Origin: Hypholoma sublateritium FD-334 SS-4
Taxonomy: Eukaryota > Basidiomycota > Agaricomycetes > Agaricales > Strophariaceae
Length of the DNA stretch: 64,000 bases
NCBI GenBank assembly: GCA_000827495.1
Contig: KN817566.1
Coordinates: 186,001-250,000 of the forward strand
Direction: 5' to 3'
Shown here: piece after piece, positions 1 to 11,884 of the stretch
Layout: the number at the start of each line of letters is the position of its first letter
Position numbering within the stretch: position 1 is the stretch's first letter
The notes under the pieces: model-generated
The model's database searches: none
The model's input: only the letters and a program-made list of their open reading frames with translations
Told to the model about the DNA's origin: nothing
Made by a program: the position numbers and the translations under genes

Positions 1-450
1 TAGGAGACCACTGTTTTTTTTAAAAAAATTGGTACGTATTACCGTTTCTCGGGTGGTTAGCGCACTGAAGTCTCCCTAAAGCTTCTGGAAACAGCTGGAC
101 TTTACTACGTATATTATAGTATATGCCACACCGGTTTTATTTACTGAAAATATGAAGACGCAGGGAGATTTATCTAGCTATTCGCGCTCAACTGATTTTT
201 TGCTCGGTTACTCGCTCGTTACTCGCTCGATATAGGATCCAAAGAAGCTGCAGAAATGAGTCGTGTGAATTTATAATTCGTCGCTGAGGCGAGTCATCTG
301 CAACCTCTTGCCCATGATCTTCGGGCGTAGTCGGGACTGCAACTCCTCGAAGTTATTTTTATTTGATTCTTGTCACATCATAGTTGTCTGAAGAGAATAT
401 AAAATGTGCCCCTTCTTCCCGCAAGCTCCACCCTCAATCCCCCAAATCCT
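1..450. other. intergenic, nothing recognised
   Basis: This is the 5' flank of the broken MFS gene. It holds a short tandem repeat of ttactcgctcg at about 207-229. An upstream ATG at 404 opens a different frame from the transporter and overlaps its first exon. No gene is seen. Confidence 0.5.
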
Positions 451-2636
451 ATGGACAGCCGTAACGATCCTCACAACTTGCGCTTGGACATCGGCGTCGA
501 AAAAGGCGCCGAAACTGATCCGGCCATTGATCCATCAGTGACACTGCCACCCTTGAACTTTCCCGAGCCCGAAGAAGTCTCTAGGTTCACGAAGCAAGAA
601 AAATGGCTCATAGTAATATTCACCGTTGTCATAGCATAGGATTTTTAAGGTGAGCGAGTCGATCTAAGGCTTTTGGAAGGTAACAAGGATTAATTTATTT
701 GTTAGTCCGCTCACGGCGAACATTTTTTTCCTGCCATACCTGCACTCGTAGTGGCATTCAACAAGTCCACTGAGCTCATAAATCTTTCCGTGCGTTAATG
801 ATCCGACGCTCCCTTCTCGTTATTTTTGAGACACACACCATTTCTAGGTGACGATGTACTTGGTCTTGCTGGGAGTAGGCATGTCACACCGCAATTAGTC
901 TGCAATTGCGGACTTGAAGGCTACGTTTCATCACTTAGCTTGCCTACGTTCATTTCTGACTGAAGCTTATAGCGCCGATGCTCTGGGGCCCCGTGTCAGA
1001 TCATCTGGGCCGCAGGCCCATTTCCGCGGTGTGCTTGCTGATCCTCGCTCTATCGTGCATTGGCCTGGCGCTTGTGCCAACCTCTGCTTTTTGGCTGCTT
1101 ATGCTACTCCGTTGCTTGCAGGCCTTCGGAACTGCGAGTACAACCGCTATTGGTAGGATGGATGTTCCGAACGTTTCGTGCCTGTATACCAGTTGAATTT
1201 AGTGCTCTATAGGTGCGGGCGTGGTTGGAGATATTTCGAGTCGGGCTGAAAGAGGGGGCTTTTTGGGCGTCTTCTATCTTGGTCCCACTGTAAGTTCTTC
1301 TAGTATCCCTAAAATCAAATGGAAATTAATATAACTTCAGTCTGGGCCGGCTTTTGGGCCGGTCATAGGAGGAGCTCTCGCCGGTCATTTCGGATAGAGG
1401 TCAATAGAATTCACCGGCATTGAGACTGACGCCATGTTTTCGATGTTTTTAGATCTATTTTCTGGTTCTTGACCATCTGTGCATCGGTCTGTGTCATAAT
1501 GATCATACTGTGCGTACGCTTGAGACGACAGTCACTTCGAGAACTTACGTTGCATCTCAGAATTCAGCCGGAAACCTTGCCTTCCATAGTAGACTCCGGA
1601 AGGAGTTCCACATTCTTGATCTATACGCCAGTTATACCCATTATTGGACGGAAACACGCACCAGAATCCACCACTTCGACACCCTCAGTGCCCAAGCCCA
1701 ATATACACCGTAATCCATTCCGACACTTCCTGAACCCGGACGTTTCGCTGATGCTGGCTGTTAATGGCATGATGTTTACCGTATTCTATGGAGTTTTGGT
1801 CCCGTTGTCGTCCCTGTTCGTCACAGCGTATCCGTTCCTCAATCAGACCACTGTGGGCGCTTGTTTCCTTTCCATCGGAGGGGGAACCGTGTTCGGGTCG
1901 TGGTCTTCTGGATGCATACTGGATAGCGAATATCAACGATTCAAAAGGAAGGTCGAAAAGGAACACACGGGTAGCCGCAGAGGAATTGATATCAACAACG
2001 AGGAGAATTTTCCACTGGAGAAGGTGAGAAACATACATATATTCACGCGAAGGTTGTAGGGCTCATCCAGGTCAAAAATAGGCTCGGCTCAGACTTATGC
2101 CGTATTACATTCTATGTGCGGCTGTCATCTGTGCTGGATATGGTTGGTGTATCGAAAGAAGAGTTCACATCGCGATTCCCCTTATCCTGCAATTTATGAG
2201 TGAGCGCTTGATTCGATGTTATGAAGGCTGCGCTGACCAATTTTTTTTACCGTCCCAGTCGGATGGCTCGCCATAGCAGTGATGAATACAACGTCGACGC
2301 TGAACATCGACTTAGTGCCGGGACAAAGCTCCTCCGTCACGGCATGCGTAAGTCTATATGTAACCTATTTCAGGAGTGGGCCGAATGCCTAACATTATGC
2401 CGCAGAACAACCTCGTGAGGTGTAGCTTGGCATCGGTCCTGATCTCCACCATCCAGCTCATCATGAATAGTATCGGGGTGGGATGGACATAGGTCCTCCT
2501 TTCCGGAATAACATTGCTGACGTTGCCGTTGGTCTATATTGGGCTCATGATTGGGCCACGGTGTCGCGTTCGGCGCCAACGTCTGCGGCAAATGCAGGTA
2601 GAGGAGATGGTCCAAGAGATTATGGAAAAGGAATGA
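451..2636 (+). pseudogene. MFS transporter (DHA1-like drug/polyamine:H+ antiporter), probably a pseudogene
   Basis: Translated pieces in order match a 12-TM major facilitator of the fungal DHA1 type. They include an acidic cytosolic N-terminus ending in KQEKWLIVIFTVV, the loop 2-3 motif GPVSDHLGRRP (about 985), GPAFGPVIGGALAGHFG (about 1345-1394), PETLPSIV (1568), an IYTPVIPIIGR cytosolic loop, and C-terminal helices to about 2630. Introns at 1514-1567, 2023-2079 and just before 2395 restore the frame well. Three lesions do not: a frame break at about 630 with in-frame TAG and TAA; a one-base loss after the T-run at about 733; and TAG at 1395-1397, where families normally carry an aromatic residue. 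One intron at about 870-973 also needs a GC donor. ATG 451 is the likely ancestral start. Either the gene is dead or the assembly has indels here. Family call is firm; loss of function is inferred. Confidence 0.75.
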
Positions 2637-3060
2637 ATGAACAGTACATCACATGAAGATGGCGATCCGAGCTCGCGTGCAGTTATGGCAGATTCAAAGG
2701 TATGGAAGAATTGGGCGTAGAGCGCAGATTTTCAGGGTAGAATAGTGAGGAGATAGCACATGTCTTTGCAAGTATGAGCGTGTCCTCTGATCCCGTTCGT
2801 GTCGAAAACTTCCAGAGGCGAGAAGTCTTGGAGAAATCAGCAAAGAAAGTTCAAGTCCAAAATATTAATGGAAGAAGACAAGTCGCGGACTCAAAACTCA
2901 TGCGCGTCTGTTTGTTGGTATTTGCGCCGGGGTTATTTCACGTGTTTTGAACAAATGTGGGGAAGACGGGCTCCGCTAACCGGGTCCTAATCATCGCCGA
3001 CCGGAAAGCTCTTAATGCGACCCGTTCTTCTGTAGCCGACATCCACTACAGTCGCCCCTC
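2637..3060. other. intergenic, nothing recognised
   Basis: This spacer lies between two same-strand genes. It holds the presumed 3' end of the MFS relic and the promoter of the carrier gene. The small open frames here show no family features. Confidence 0.4.
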
Positions 3061-4376
3061 ATGCCAGCTCAGTCGAAACCGGTCCAACAGCTCACTCCTT
3101 TCGGCGCTGCATTGGCTGGGGCTCTCGGCGGATGCTTCAGTACTGCGTATGTTCCCTGATTAGATCCATATTGAACACAAACTTACGTGTTTTATCTAGG
3201 GTTGTCTATCCTCTGGATGTGTATGTTCAGTCATTCGTCTGGGAGCGCTTCATTCACCTAATGGACAACTTTCTAAAGCGCTAAAACGCGAATCCAGGCG
3301 CTGCCTGCAGACAGCAAAGGGAAGGCTAAAGACCTCTCCCTGACGTCTGTAATTCTACGGATTTACAAGCTGGAAGGTCTACGTGGACTCTACCGTGGTT
3401 TTGGGGCGACCATGTTGAATACATTCTCCATGCGTATGTTTTCCAGCAATTATTTGAATCGAGATTGACCAAATTCCAAAGAATACGCGTATTTCTTCTT
3501 CTACTCGCTCGTGCGATCGAATTACATTAAGCGTCTGACGGCCAAACTTCCTCCCGGCTCGAAGCTGCCTCCGCTCTCGACAGCAGCAGAGCTGATTCTT
3601 GGTGCTGTAGCTGGTGGCTTGGCCCAAATCTTCACAATCCCCGTCTCCGTTATCGCCACCCGGCAACAAGTCGGCCGCCCCGATGGCCCAGCTGGCAACG
3701 GCCTTGATAAGGAAGTGGACGACTCTTTCCTCGGTGTTGCCCGTGAAATCGTCGATGAAGAAGGCGTGACCGGCCTGTGGCTCGGGATTAAGCCAGGACT
3801 CGTTCTCACCGTCAACCCCGCCATCACCTACGGCGCGTTCGAGCGCGTGAAGAGCCTGGTGCTCATTGCTCAGGGAAATGCGTCGACGAAGATGGGACCA
3901 TGGCTATCATTTTTGATTGGTGCACTGAGCAAGACGCTTGCCACAGTTGTAAGGTTTCTTCTTCTGGATGTTGGTGCTTGGTATGAGCTTATTCGTTATT
4001 TTTAGGTCACATATCCGTACATCATGGCGAAGGTACGGATTCAGGCCCGTAGTGCTGATGTTGAGGACGCTGCGGAGCGCCACGAGGAACTTCCACATAC
4101 ACACGAGTACCACCACAGACACGGTCAGCACGTTGGTGCGTTGGACATCCTGGCACGCGTATGGAAGAAGGAAGGCTTCACTGGCTGGTATCAGGCACGT
4201 GGTTCTTTCGTGTTCACATTATTTCGCGAGCTAACACTGCCCTACAGGGAATGGAAGCGCAGATTACGAAGGCAGTCCTCTCTCAGGCGCTGCTCTTCAT
4301 GTCAAAAGAGCAATTTGAGCATTGGGCTCTGGCCATCATGATCCTCTTTGCTCGCCTTTCCGCACGCCAACATTGA
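3061..4376 (+). CDS. ANT1: peroxisomal adenine nucleotide carrier-like (mitochondrial carrier family, PMP47/ANT1 type)
   Basis: Six exons: 3061-3146, 3200-3220, 3279-3433, 3482-3948, 4006-4194, 4248-4376. The protein has three Solcar repeats. The first carries the canonical PxDxxK signature (YPLDVAKTR). The second has IPVSVIATRQQ and the third YPYIMAKVRIQ, a combination typical of peroxisomal ATP/AMP carriers rather than mitochondrial ADP/ATP carriers. The C-terminus GMEAQITKAVLSQALLFM is also characteristic. Known family role: exchange of cytosolic ATP for peroxisomal AMP, to support fatty-acid activation. The start is the ATG opening MPAQSKPVQQL, directly before the first helix. Intron 5 must use a GC donor (CAG|GCACGT, 4195-4247). 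The GT donor four bases further on loses the frame, and the resulting YQ-GMEAQ junction is what the family shows. Confidence 0.9.
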
Positions 4377-5689
4377 TTCAATTGGCATATGGCTTAGATA
4401 TACATACAAAAGCGCTATAAACGCTTCATAAATCGACCTGGCCGAGCTCCGCCTATTATCCGCCTCAATGGACGAGTTGCTCACGGGTCTGTCATCGTAT
4501 TGTCGTGCATCTTACGTTGTTTTCTTATAGCAATTTTCAGACTGATTTGTACAATATATGGCATGGTTCAATGCACATAAAGCGACTATCTAGCATCAAG
4601 TCATCAGTCAATGCAGTAATTTATATCTAGCGCCGTAGCGGGATTAAATTTGCTTCCGTCTGCAATACAGTGAAGGACGTCCAATCCAGACGTGCTGAAG
4701 CGTGTAAGCGATGACTGTCCTGGCGCTAAAGAGTGATCCAGGAAGACGACTGACGATGTGATTTTTATCCGAAATCTGGGCTTTGGTCTTATAATCTCAC
4801 TAGCAATGACATGCTGTATAGATTCGCCCGGCGTCCCGCCGCAACATGTCTTTAGGTCCGTGGCTATTTTAAATCGGCAACCCGTTGGTCTATTTATAGA
4901 TAGACACGAAGCCGACCCGGAGTCGGACGTTGGTCGGACGTCCATCATCCTCAGAAAATGATGACTCCAAGATAAATCCTGGTTTCGATTAAACAGGGAC
5001 AGAGAATAGGGTGATTTTAAAAACAAAAGTATTAAGTCCAAGGTGATACTACCGTTAACCGGAAATAAACTGCTATTGAATTATGACAGTCGTTCCGGGG
5101 TACATCAGCGAGCAGTTGCCACTGGCATGGATAAATGACTGAAACGCACACTAGGCCGGTATTGCTCTTCCATGTCGACTCGGATATCAGGGATTGGTAC
5201 CTCCATCTTGGCCAATTTTCTCCCCCAGAAAAGCCTAGATTCGTCATGAAACAGTGAGAAATACAGTCATTGGAAAGTCTGCAAGGAAATTACGAACGAC
5301 ATCATAAATGTCGAGAAGAACACTGCCGCAAGGTCGATGCCTATTGAGTGCGATGCATATTATATTGACACAAATGAAGTTTCTCACATTTGCATGTCAC
5401 CAGCGACACTCCTAAAGAAACGGTCTCCGTGGTACTATACTTTGAGAAATTTAGGTAATCTATGGCGTGTCGCTCGATATTTAAATAAGAACCTACCGCT
5501 GTGGTTGAGACAATCATGACTGCGCTAGAAAAGGACATTGACCATAAGAAACTCCAAGCCTTGTATTGAAACCGCAGGCCAAGTACCATGTAAACATGTT
5601 AGCCTCTGGTGTTTATTCAAAAATAAGCGTTGGAATTTGACAAGACGAATCCTGGAATATGACGCACCTATGGCAATGATCATAATCCG
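4377..5689. other. gene-poor region, no intact gene
   Basis: AT-rich DNA with only short open frames. It holds the 3' flank of the carrier gene and, at about 4911-4950, a GC-rich patch with inverted CCGAC/GTCGG units. A 145-codon minus-strand frame at 4604-5041 has no recognisable family features or splice pattern. Confidence 0.4.
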
Positions 5690-6215
5690 GTTTACAATCT
5701 CTGAAGGTCTGCTTCACAGAATATGGCGGTCTTTAGATAATGAACTAAACGGAGTGCAACGAGACTTTCCTCAACAGGATTGCTTTCCTTCGCCGTAGAA
5801 GTATGATTGAGATACTCCCCGCAACGAGAAAGTCGCATAGTATTGAAATTGTTTTGCAGGTGAAAATGCTCCATATCCAAGTACGGCTCTCGCCCCCGTT
5901 CCAAACAAAACGGGCAATGAGCTGTGCGCTGTACAAAAAAATGCGCGAGACCGCGAGGACTGCAGATAGGGAAGAAATCGTCTTGGATCCGGAGAGTCTG
6001 TACAGTCTAAACGAGAAATAGCACTGACGACGGGATAGTAAGCCAATTGGAAATCTGCTTTATGGTTCATGATACACGCACCTGTGTCAGAGACGTTATA
6101 AGGACTGAGGCCACACCGGATATAGCGATGAGAAAGGACGTGGGCGAGTTGGCATCAACAGCATCGTTGTCGTGGACGATCAAAGCCTGGTGTTCATCGT
6201 TGTATAAGTAAGCAC
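5690..6215 (-). pseudogene. relic of a multi-pass membrane protein (DUF6534-like)
   Basis: Reading the minus strand from about 6210, an exon ends at 6082 with a GTGCGT donor. The next begins at 6023 after CAG in the same phase. Together they encode about 120 residues with at least three hydrophobic helices (FLIAISGVASVLITSLTQ, then TISSLSAVLAVSRIFLYSA, then SILCDFLVAGSISIILLRRR). This helix pattern ending in LRRRK is what I know from the basidiomycete 7-TM DUF6534 proteins. Just after LRRRK (about 5780) the sense frame jumps by one base, to a frame beginning ESNPVEE, and then stops. In-frame TAG TAA also sits immediately upstream at about 6220-6226, and no N-terminal exons could be joined. 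It looks like a decayed copy. The family name is tentative. Confidence 0.55.
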
Positions 6216-7579
6216 GAAAGTCTTACTAACGAAGCGCACTGTATATGTCGCAATTGCGACCACAATAGTATGTGCTAAATCTAAAGCCCTTCGATTTTGT
6301 CAATTTCCCATGCCACATACCATCAGAAACATGTAATTCACCAGATGAGCGCCACCTAACACCAGTGTAAGTAGTAAGAAAGGCCACCATCACTCCAACG
6401 GAAGGACAAACGAACAAATACTTTGAGCTGCCAGGGATCAAGTGAAAAAGAGCTATGCGTTTGAGAGTCCTAATCAGTGCGAACAAAACGCGTAGGAAAG
6501 GAGAGTTAAGACCTCAGATATTTAGCCATATGCGACGTGTTTACACCGAAAAGACTGGCGCCGACAATACACCCAATAAGCAACGGTCCAAAATCATAAC
6601 TGGGCGTCGACATTATGGGGATCAGATTTCAGAAACTGGGGTTTCGTTGGGCTCACAATTTAGATAAGAGACTACACACTCGATTTAAAATACAATTAGC
6701 GATCGAGCAGGGTAGGGCACGCGCTAAACGTCCCTTATTTTTGCACGGCAGGCAGCAGGAGACGTCGCATAATCTGTCAAAATACCAGTTATATAACAGC
6801 ATACTGCCAAGAAACGGCAAATTACGCAGACATGCGGAGATAATCTAATTTCCTAGCTAGATCACGTCAAACTATATCTTGATTTTGGCAGGAACAGGGA
6901 GTGCACGATGCTTGCCTCGTTGAAAAACGCCTGTGCCAAGTTGACGAAAATGGCACGTCTATGGCCGCCGGATACCGGAGGAGTCATTAACTGGGCGATT
7001 TTTTCGCAGGTCGGGGCACGTACTAGTACAAGGTTCAGTTTAATGAATGTGCTACATGTAATAATTTATGAACAACTTTCTGTATTCCGGTGCACTGTGC
7101 TCATCATCATGATAGTGAATACTGAGTTATTGACTCACAATAAAACGGACGTTTGGTGACATGTACTAGTATGGTGCTATTTTTGATGCTCTAGGAGGAT
7201 TTCAATCGTGTTGTTTTAAATGAAGTCCAAGGAGTCCTCGTGGGGACCTACAAAACTTCTATTTCCCACCAGCCTCGACGTGCCCCTTACAATTTATCAT
7301 AGCTCGCTTAGCCTACATGTGTAGGGTAATTCATCTGAGCTTTATACGTGGTCCTTGGAGAATGAGTTTACAGATTTGGATCAACTTGAAGCAATGATAC
7401 ACCTCTAGGAAAAACTCATACAGTATTGGGAGTGTTATTGAGGTCACTCAAGTTCATTGATCCACTTAAATTCACACCAACTTAAGGATGAAGAACAAAT
7501 CATATTGCAGGAGACACTACACTACATAAACGGACTACTAGTCTACTATGTAGCAAATGTCTGTGGGCGAGCCCGGGTA
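6216..7579. other. gene-poor region, nothing recognised
   Basis: Only short frames are present on either strand. A minus-strand frame at 6226-6486 lies in the same phase as the DUF6534-like relic and could be more of its N-terminus, but it carries no clear helix order. GC content climbs sharply from about 7560 as the next gene's 3' end begins. Confidence 0.35.
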
Positions 7580-10500
7580 TCAGAACAGCATCTGAAGCTT
7601 CCGCACGAAGCGACCTGCCATCGCGCGCTTGGGCGCCCGGTTGCGGGGGGCGTCCAAGTGCTCGATCATCCCCGGCGAGCGCGGGCCGTCTGTCTGGGGC
7701 GGCGCGGGCGACAGGGAGCCGCGGGAAAGGCGTGCGAGCCACGGGGTGCGGGGCTGCCTGGGAACCAGCCGCGGGGGCTGGGGCAAACACGAAGTGTTCG
7801 GGGGGGAGGCGGAGGAAAGGGGTGTGGGTGCTGCCACGGTGGCAGCGGGGGCGTCGCCTGAGGGGCCGGCGAGGGGCGCGGAGGGGAGGGGGGTGGCAGG
7901 GAACCTAGGTGTTCCGCTCGACTTGCCGGGTGAGCGGAGCCGACTGGCGAGGTCGGACCATGCTGCGCTCAGCGAGCGCCCCAAGGGAGAGGAGCCAGCG
8001 GAGCGGGGAGAAGCGGCGGCGGCAGAGGAGGAGAGGGGCGAGGCGGCCTCAGGGATCGCGTAGAGGGTGCGCCGTGCGAAGCGCGGGATCTTGAAAAAGA
8101 CCCGCGTCCCACGGCGCTCCTCCGAGACCATGACGTTGGGCGACCCCGCACTGGAGGTCGGGGACGCCGCCAGCCGGGAGAGGTCCAGGCACTCCTCCGC
8201 CGTCGACATCAGCGACGCTGTGTCGAGGCCGCAGGCGGTGACCTCCCGCTGGCGAGGCGGGAGGGACGCCAGCTCCGAGGGCAGGCCCATTCCAAGGCCC
8301 TCCGCGCTCTTGCTCGACTTTAGGCCCCTGCGCCCAACAGTGGAGGCGCAGGAGCCGGCCGATGCGGAGGCAGGGAGCGGGCGGGCGACGGCGTCGATCG
8401 CGGCGTCGGGGGCCGGCGACGGGGAGGGGGAGGAGGCGACGGGGCTTCGGGGGTCGCGTTCGCCGCCCTCGAGGTCCGAGGCGACGAACGATTCTCGCAG
8501 CTGCGACTGGCGTCGCAGCCGCGGGGCACCAGCAGTGCGGGGTGGGAGCCGGGCATCGAGCGGCGGCGGCGGGTTCAGAACCGCAGATATCGCCGGCCGA
8601 GCGAAGATCCTGCATACGCTCCGCCGGTCCGAGAGAACACCAAATGGCTCGATCTCGGAGGCGGAGCTGCAGGCCGACTCTACATTGACAAAGGACGCTA
8701 CTGAAAAATCATGCCAGTCAGACTCGAGCCCAGCATGCTGGAAAGTGTTCTGAACTTACCAGGAGAGTTGCTAATGATTTCGACTTCCAAGGGAGCCAAA
8801 GGCTCGATCTCGGAACACATCAAAAGCCAATTCTCAACACCTATGCAATTATATGATGAGTACATCGGCCGCCAACGAACAAGAGTAGAGCATACCAGGA
8901 GCAAAGCGCCTAGGCTCCAGAAATGCCATGTCCGGGAGAACACCCAAGGGCTCGATCCCGGAGTCAATTGACGCAGTGCTGTTGTCGCTGATTACTAGGA
9001 AAGGGCAATATCACCGTCAGACAGACGAACGAGCCTCAGACTCAATCACATACAAGAAATATCGTTAAACCCGTCGAAGATGCCCGAAGACTCGATTACC
9101 GAATACGAACGGTGGCCAACTTAAAAGAAGAAAATAGAGCCCACATAAGATTGTGTATTCACGAGATGGTATGAACATCAACACATACCCGAGCTGTGGT
9201 ACGGCCCCATCATGTCCGTCAAGCTCGTGCTCGCCGAGGGCCCCACATCTGCATGGGGCTGCGCGGAATGCAGGCGCGAGATCGACGCGGACGACTGCAG
9301 CGTGCTCTCCGCGAGTGCGCCAAGCCCGAGACCGACGATCTGGGCGGCAGACTCCGTCGCCGCAAGGCCAGGGCTCGTCTCCTCCGCAATGACGCTGAGC
9401 GCCGCGTGCGTCTCCGTCGCGGACGCATCCACCATCGCGCTGAGGTCCTCCGCATCAAGGTAGATAGATGCGGCGGTCACGGAGCTCGCGGTGTCCATGC
9501 TCGCGCTCGCAGGAAGCGGGGGTGTGCTGGTGGCCGGGCCCGTCCAGGAGGGGAGCGAGTAGATGGACGGGAACGAGTTGCACGAGGGGAAGGTCGACTC
9601 GGGAAGCTGCGACGGGGCGATGTCGAGCCCTAGCCCGACACGGGCTCCCTCTTCCGCGAGCGTGGCGGCCGCGGTCTGCAGACGCTGCGAGGCCATGGTG
9701 GCGGCGATCTCGAGGCGCAGTAGGGCGGGAAGGTCTAGGTTCTGGACTCCGTTGAGCACGTCGCCGATGGTGGGCTGTGGGCGGCGTGCGGAAAACATGA
9801 GAGTCGATATTGCCATGAGAGGGGAATTAAAGGGAGAGTTGGGGTTAATGTAGGAGATGTCTAGGACTCCTGGTGATGAGGCAATTGGACCGGCGTCAAG
9901 GTTCTGGGGAGAGATAAGCATTTGGGAAATGGACGCAGACGAGTCGAAGACCAGACTAGGACTGTTTAGGAGGAGGGAGCTGGCCTCCCAAGACTCGTCA
10001 AGAGGGCGAAGTACAGGTGTGGGGGGCATGGAAGGGCTAAGAGCGTTCTGGGGAACAGGAGCAGCGGAGATGGGTTCTGGCTCCTCGCGCCATCCCGAGA
10101 TGCCGCCCGTTCCAAAAGCGAAGGTACCGGCAGGGTGAAGCTTTATTTCATCTGGAAAGAAGCTCCGACCGGCGTCCTCCTAAACGCGAAGGTAAAAATG
10201 TGAGTGGTGCGAATGAAGAGGGTGATGACGGAACGTACTGCAACACCCTCGTGAAACGCTTTTTCAAACTCATTCGCAGCAAAGTTGTGCCAAATTTGAT
10301 CCTTCGTGGTGGGGAAAGAGATGTTTTGAGTAGGTGTGGGCCCAGTTTCCTCTGGCAGAGGAGTAGGGATCGTATCCTGAAAGTGAGATGACGGTTAATA
10401 GAGAAAGAAAAGCGTGGTAAAAAAAACAAACTTTGATATTCGTTTCCGACAGGTCAAATTCACCGCTCCAATCCTCGAGGACCTCCTCCGCTTTGTTGAT

Positions 10501-11037
10501 GGTAGCCTTCATAGCCGGCATAGAAGGTGCCGAAAGCGGCTCATCCAGGAGGTCGAGGGCGTTGGATGCGGTATTCGTGTGCTGTTCCATAATCTTCAGC
10601 GCGCGCTGGGTGTTCACAGTGGGCGCGGCCTGCTTGAGCCGGGCCTGGACTGCATCGACTGCGTCGAGGAGAGGCGTATTCTCTGTCTCGCAGTCGGTGG
10701 TGTATCCCGCGTCATCATCGACGTGGGCATCAACTGCCTTGCGCTCCCGGAGGATACGCGAGGCGAAGAGCCTCTTGAAGGGTCCGATGAGAGGATCGCT
10801 CGAGATGCTATCGTCGTGGACGGGTTTCCCGTGCTCCCGGTCGAAGTTTGTGTGAGAGGGGGTAATGGAAGGCGGGGTCACGTCGGTTAGATAAGCAGAG
10901 CTCGAAGACTCGCGAGAAACGCGGTCGAAGTATTTGGAAGAAGCGTTCGAAGTCGAAGACAAAGAGGATCCCGAGAGAGCCTGCAGCTCGGAAGTTGGGG
11001 AGAGAGTAGGAGGGTAAGGAGTCAAAAAGGTGGGCAT
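7580..11037 (-). CDS. large intrinsically disordered Ser/Pro/Ala-rich protein with repeated exon motif, function unknown
   Basis: Seven exons (minus): 11037-10432, 10376-10239, 10179-9189, 9119-9054, 8994-8896, 8840-8760, 8700-7580, giving 1033 aa. No enzymatic domain is recognised. The N-terminal third is Ser/Thr-rich, with a short helical stretch around DAVDAVQARLKQAAPTVN. A more ordered segment (KDQIWHNFAANEFEKAFH ... DAGRSFFPDEIKLHPAGTF) follows at about residues 230-265. The middle is rich in ASASM/SSAS, and the C-terminus is Pro/Ser/Arg-rich and very GC-rich. Exons 4-6 are all phase 1-1, and with the start of exon 7 each carries a version of (S)xIE(P/S)xG(V/I)(L/F). ATG 11037 is the first in-frame Met upstream of a splice-consistent model. 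A scaffold or signalling role is possible but unsupported. Confidence 0.8.
8640..9100 (-). repeat. tandem exon-scale repeat (IEPxGVL motif)
   Basis: Four copies of a degenerate motif lie at about 8648-8665, 8800-8815, 8945-8962 and 9083-9100, spaced about 130-155 bp. On the plus strand the cores read ctcgatctcgga, ctcgatctcgga, ctcgatcccgga and ctcgattaccga. They encode SEIEPFGVL, SEIEPLAPL, SGIEPLGVL and SVIESSGIF in consecutive exons. The repeat period equals one exon plus one intron, which points to exon duplication. Confidence 0.75.
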
Positions 11038-11884
11038 TTTCGATGCTGCAAATAATGAAAGTGAGGATAGGTTGGGGGGGTTTTGTTGGCCTTCATTGAA
11101 GAAAATCTACGGCTTTAATACGACAGAAAGGAAAGGAGGCGCGAAACATATTTCAGGCCAGTCTAAGTAGTTGCTCGAGTTCAAAGAGGACTTGAACAAC
11201 ATCTGACCCGCATTATGATCTGAGCCAGCGCACTATTGGAACGAGAAAGAGCGATGACGCGACCGCATTGTAGTTCGAACTGGGCTGGGTCTGACGAGCT
11301 TCCGACGTTTAAATGGTGAAGCTTGAACAGTCCATGAAAAGTTCAATGGCTCGGGGAGAACGGGAAGAGCAAAAGAGAGGAGTTGTAAAAATAGAAAATG
11401 CGATGATGAGCGCCCAATGAAGCACGTGCTCCCCACCTACAAGCAGAACTAGAAGTTGAATTAGACTACTTGAACCAAGCTCAGAGTCAGAGGCTTAGAA
11501 AGCTGGATGCCCATTGCAATATCCTTCAACTATTGAACCACAATCGAATTTCCGACATTGTCAAAAGCTAAAAAATAATTGTCACTTTTGTCACTTTTAT
11601 TTAATCCCCAAGAAATCCACAAGATGTCCCAGAGGAAAACAAAGAAAGAAAAAAAAACCATACATGGATCTGAATCCTGTATACAAGGTACATATGATAC
11701 ACCAAGCGCACGACACATTGTCGCATCTTCAAAGCGACCGAAGGTGACGCTGCATAAGGCTGCATAGTGTCAAATTCACCGTTGCCTTCTTCGACAAGAG
11801 TTTCATCGACATCGCCAATCATCATACACTTCATTTTCGAGTGATGTCCATCGCGAGACCCGCGCACCCACCTCCTAGCCTCTA
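11038..11884. other. intergenic, nothing recognised
   Basis: This is the promoter side of the 7.6-11.0 kb gene and the 3' flank of the DUF6729 gene; both lie on the minus strand. Only short frames are present. Confidence 0.4.

Noticed and set aside
4604..5041. 145-codon minus frame in the gene-poor region
   Set aside because: No family features, no splice signals, AT-rich context; likely chance.
7629..8063. 144-codon plus-strand frame, Gly/Glu/Arg-rich
   Set aside because: It is the antisense of the GC-rich last exon of the 7580-11037 minus gene; no splice partners or own context.
8049..8615. 188-codon minus-strand frame, Arg/Pro-rich
   Set aside because: Alternative frame of exon 7 of the same gene. 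The chosen frame joins five upstream exons in phase; this one does not.
9196..9633. 145-codon plus-strand Arg-rich frame
   Set aside because: Antisense shadow of exon 3 of the 7580-11037 gene.
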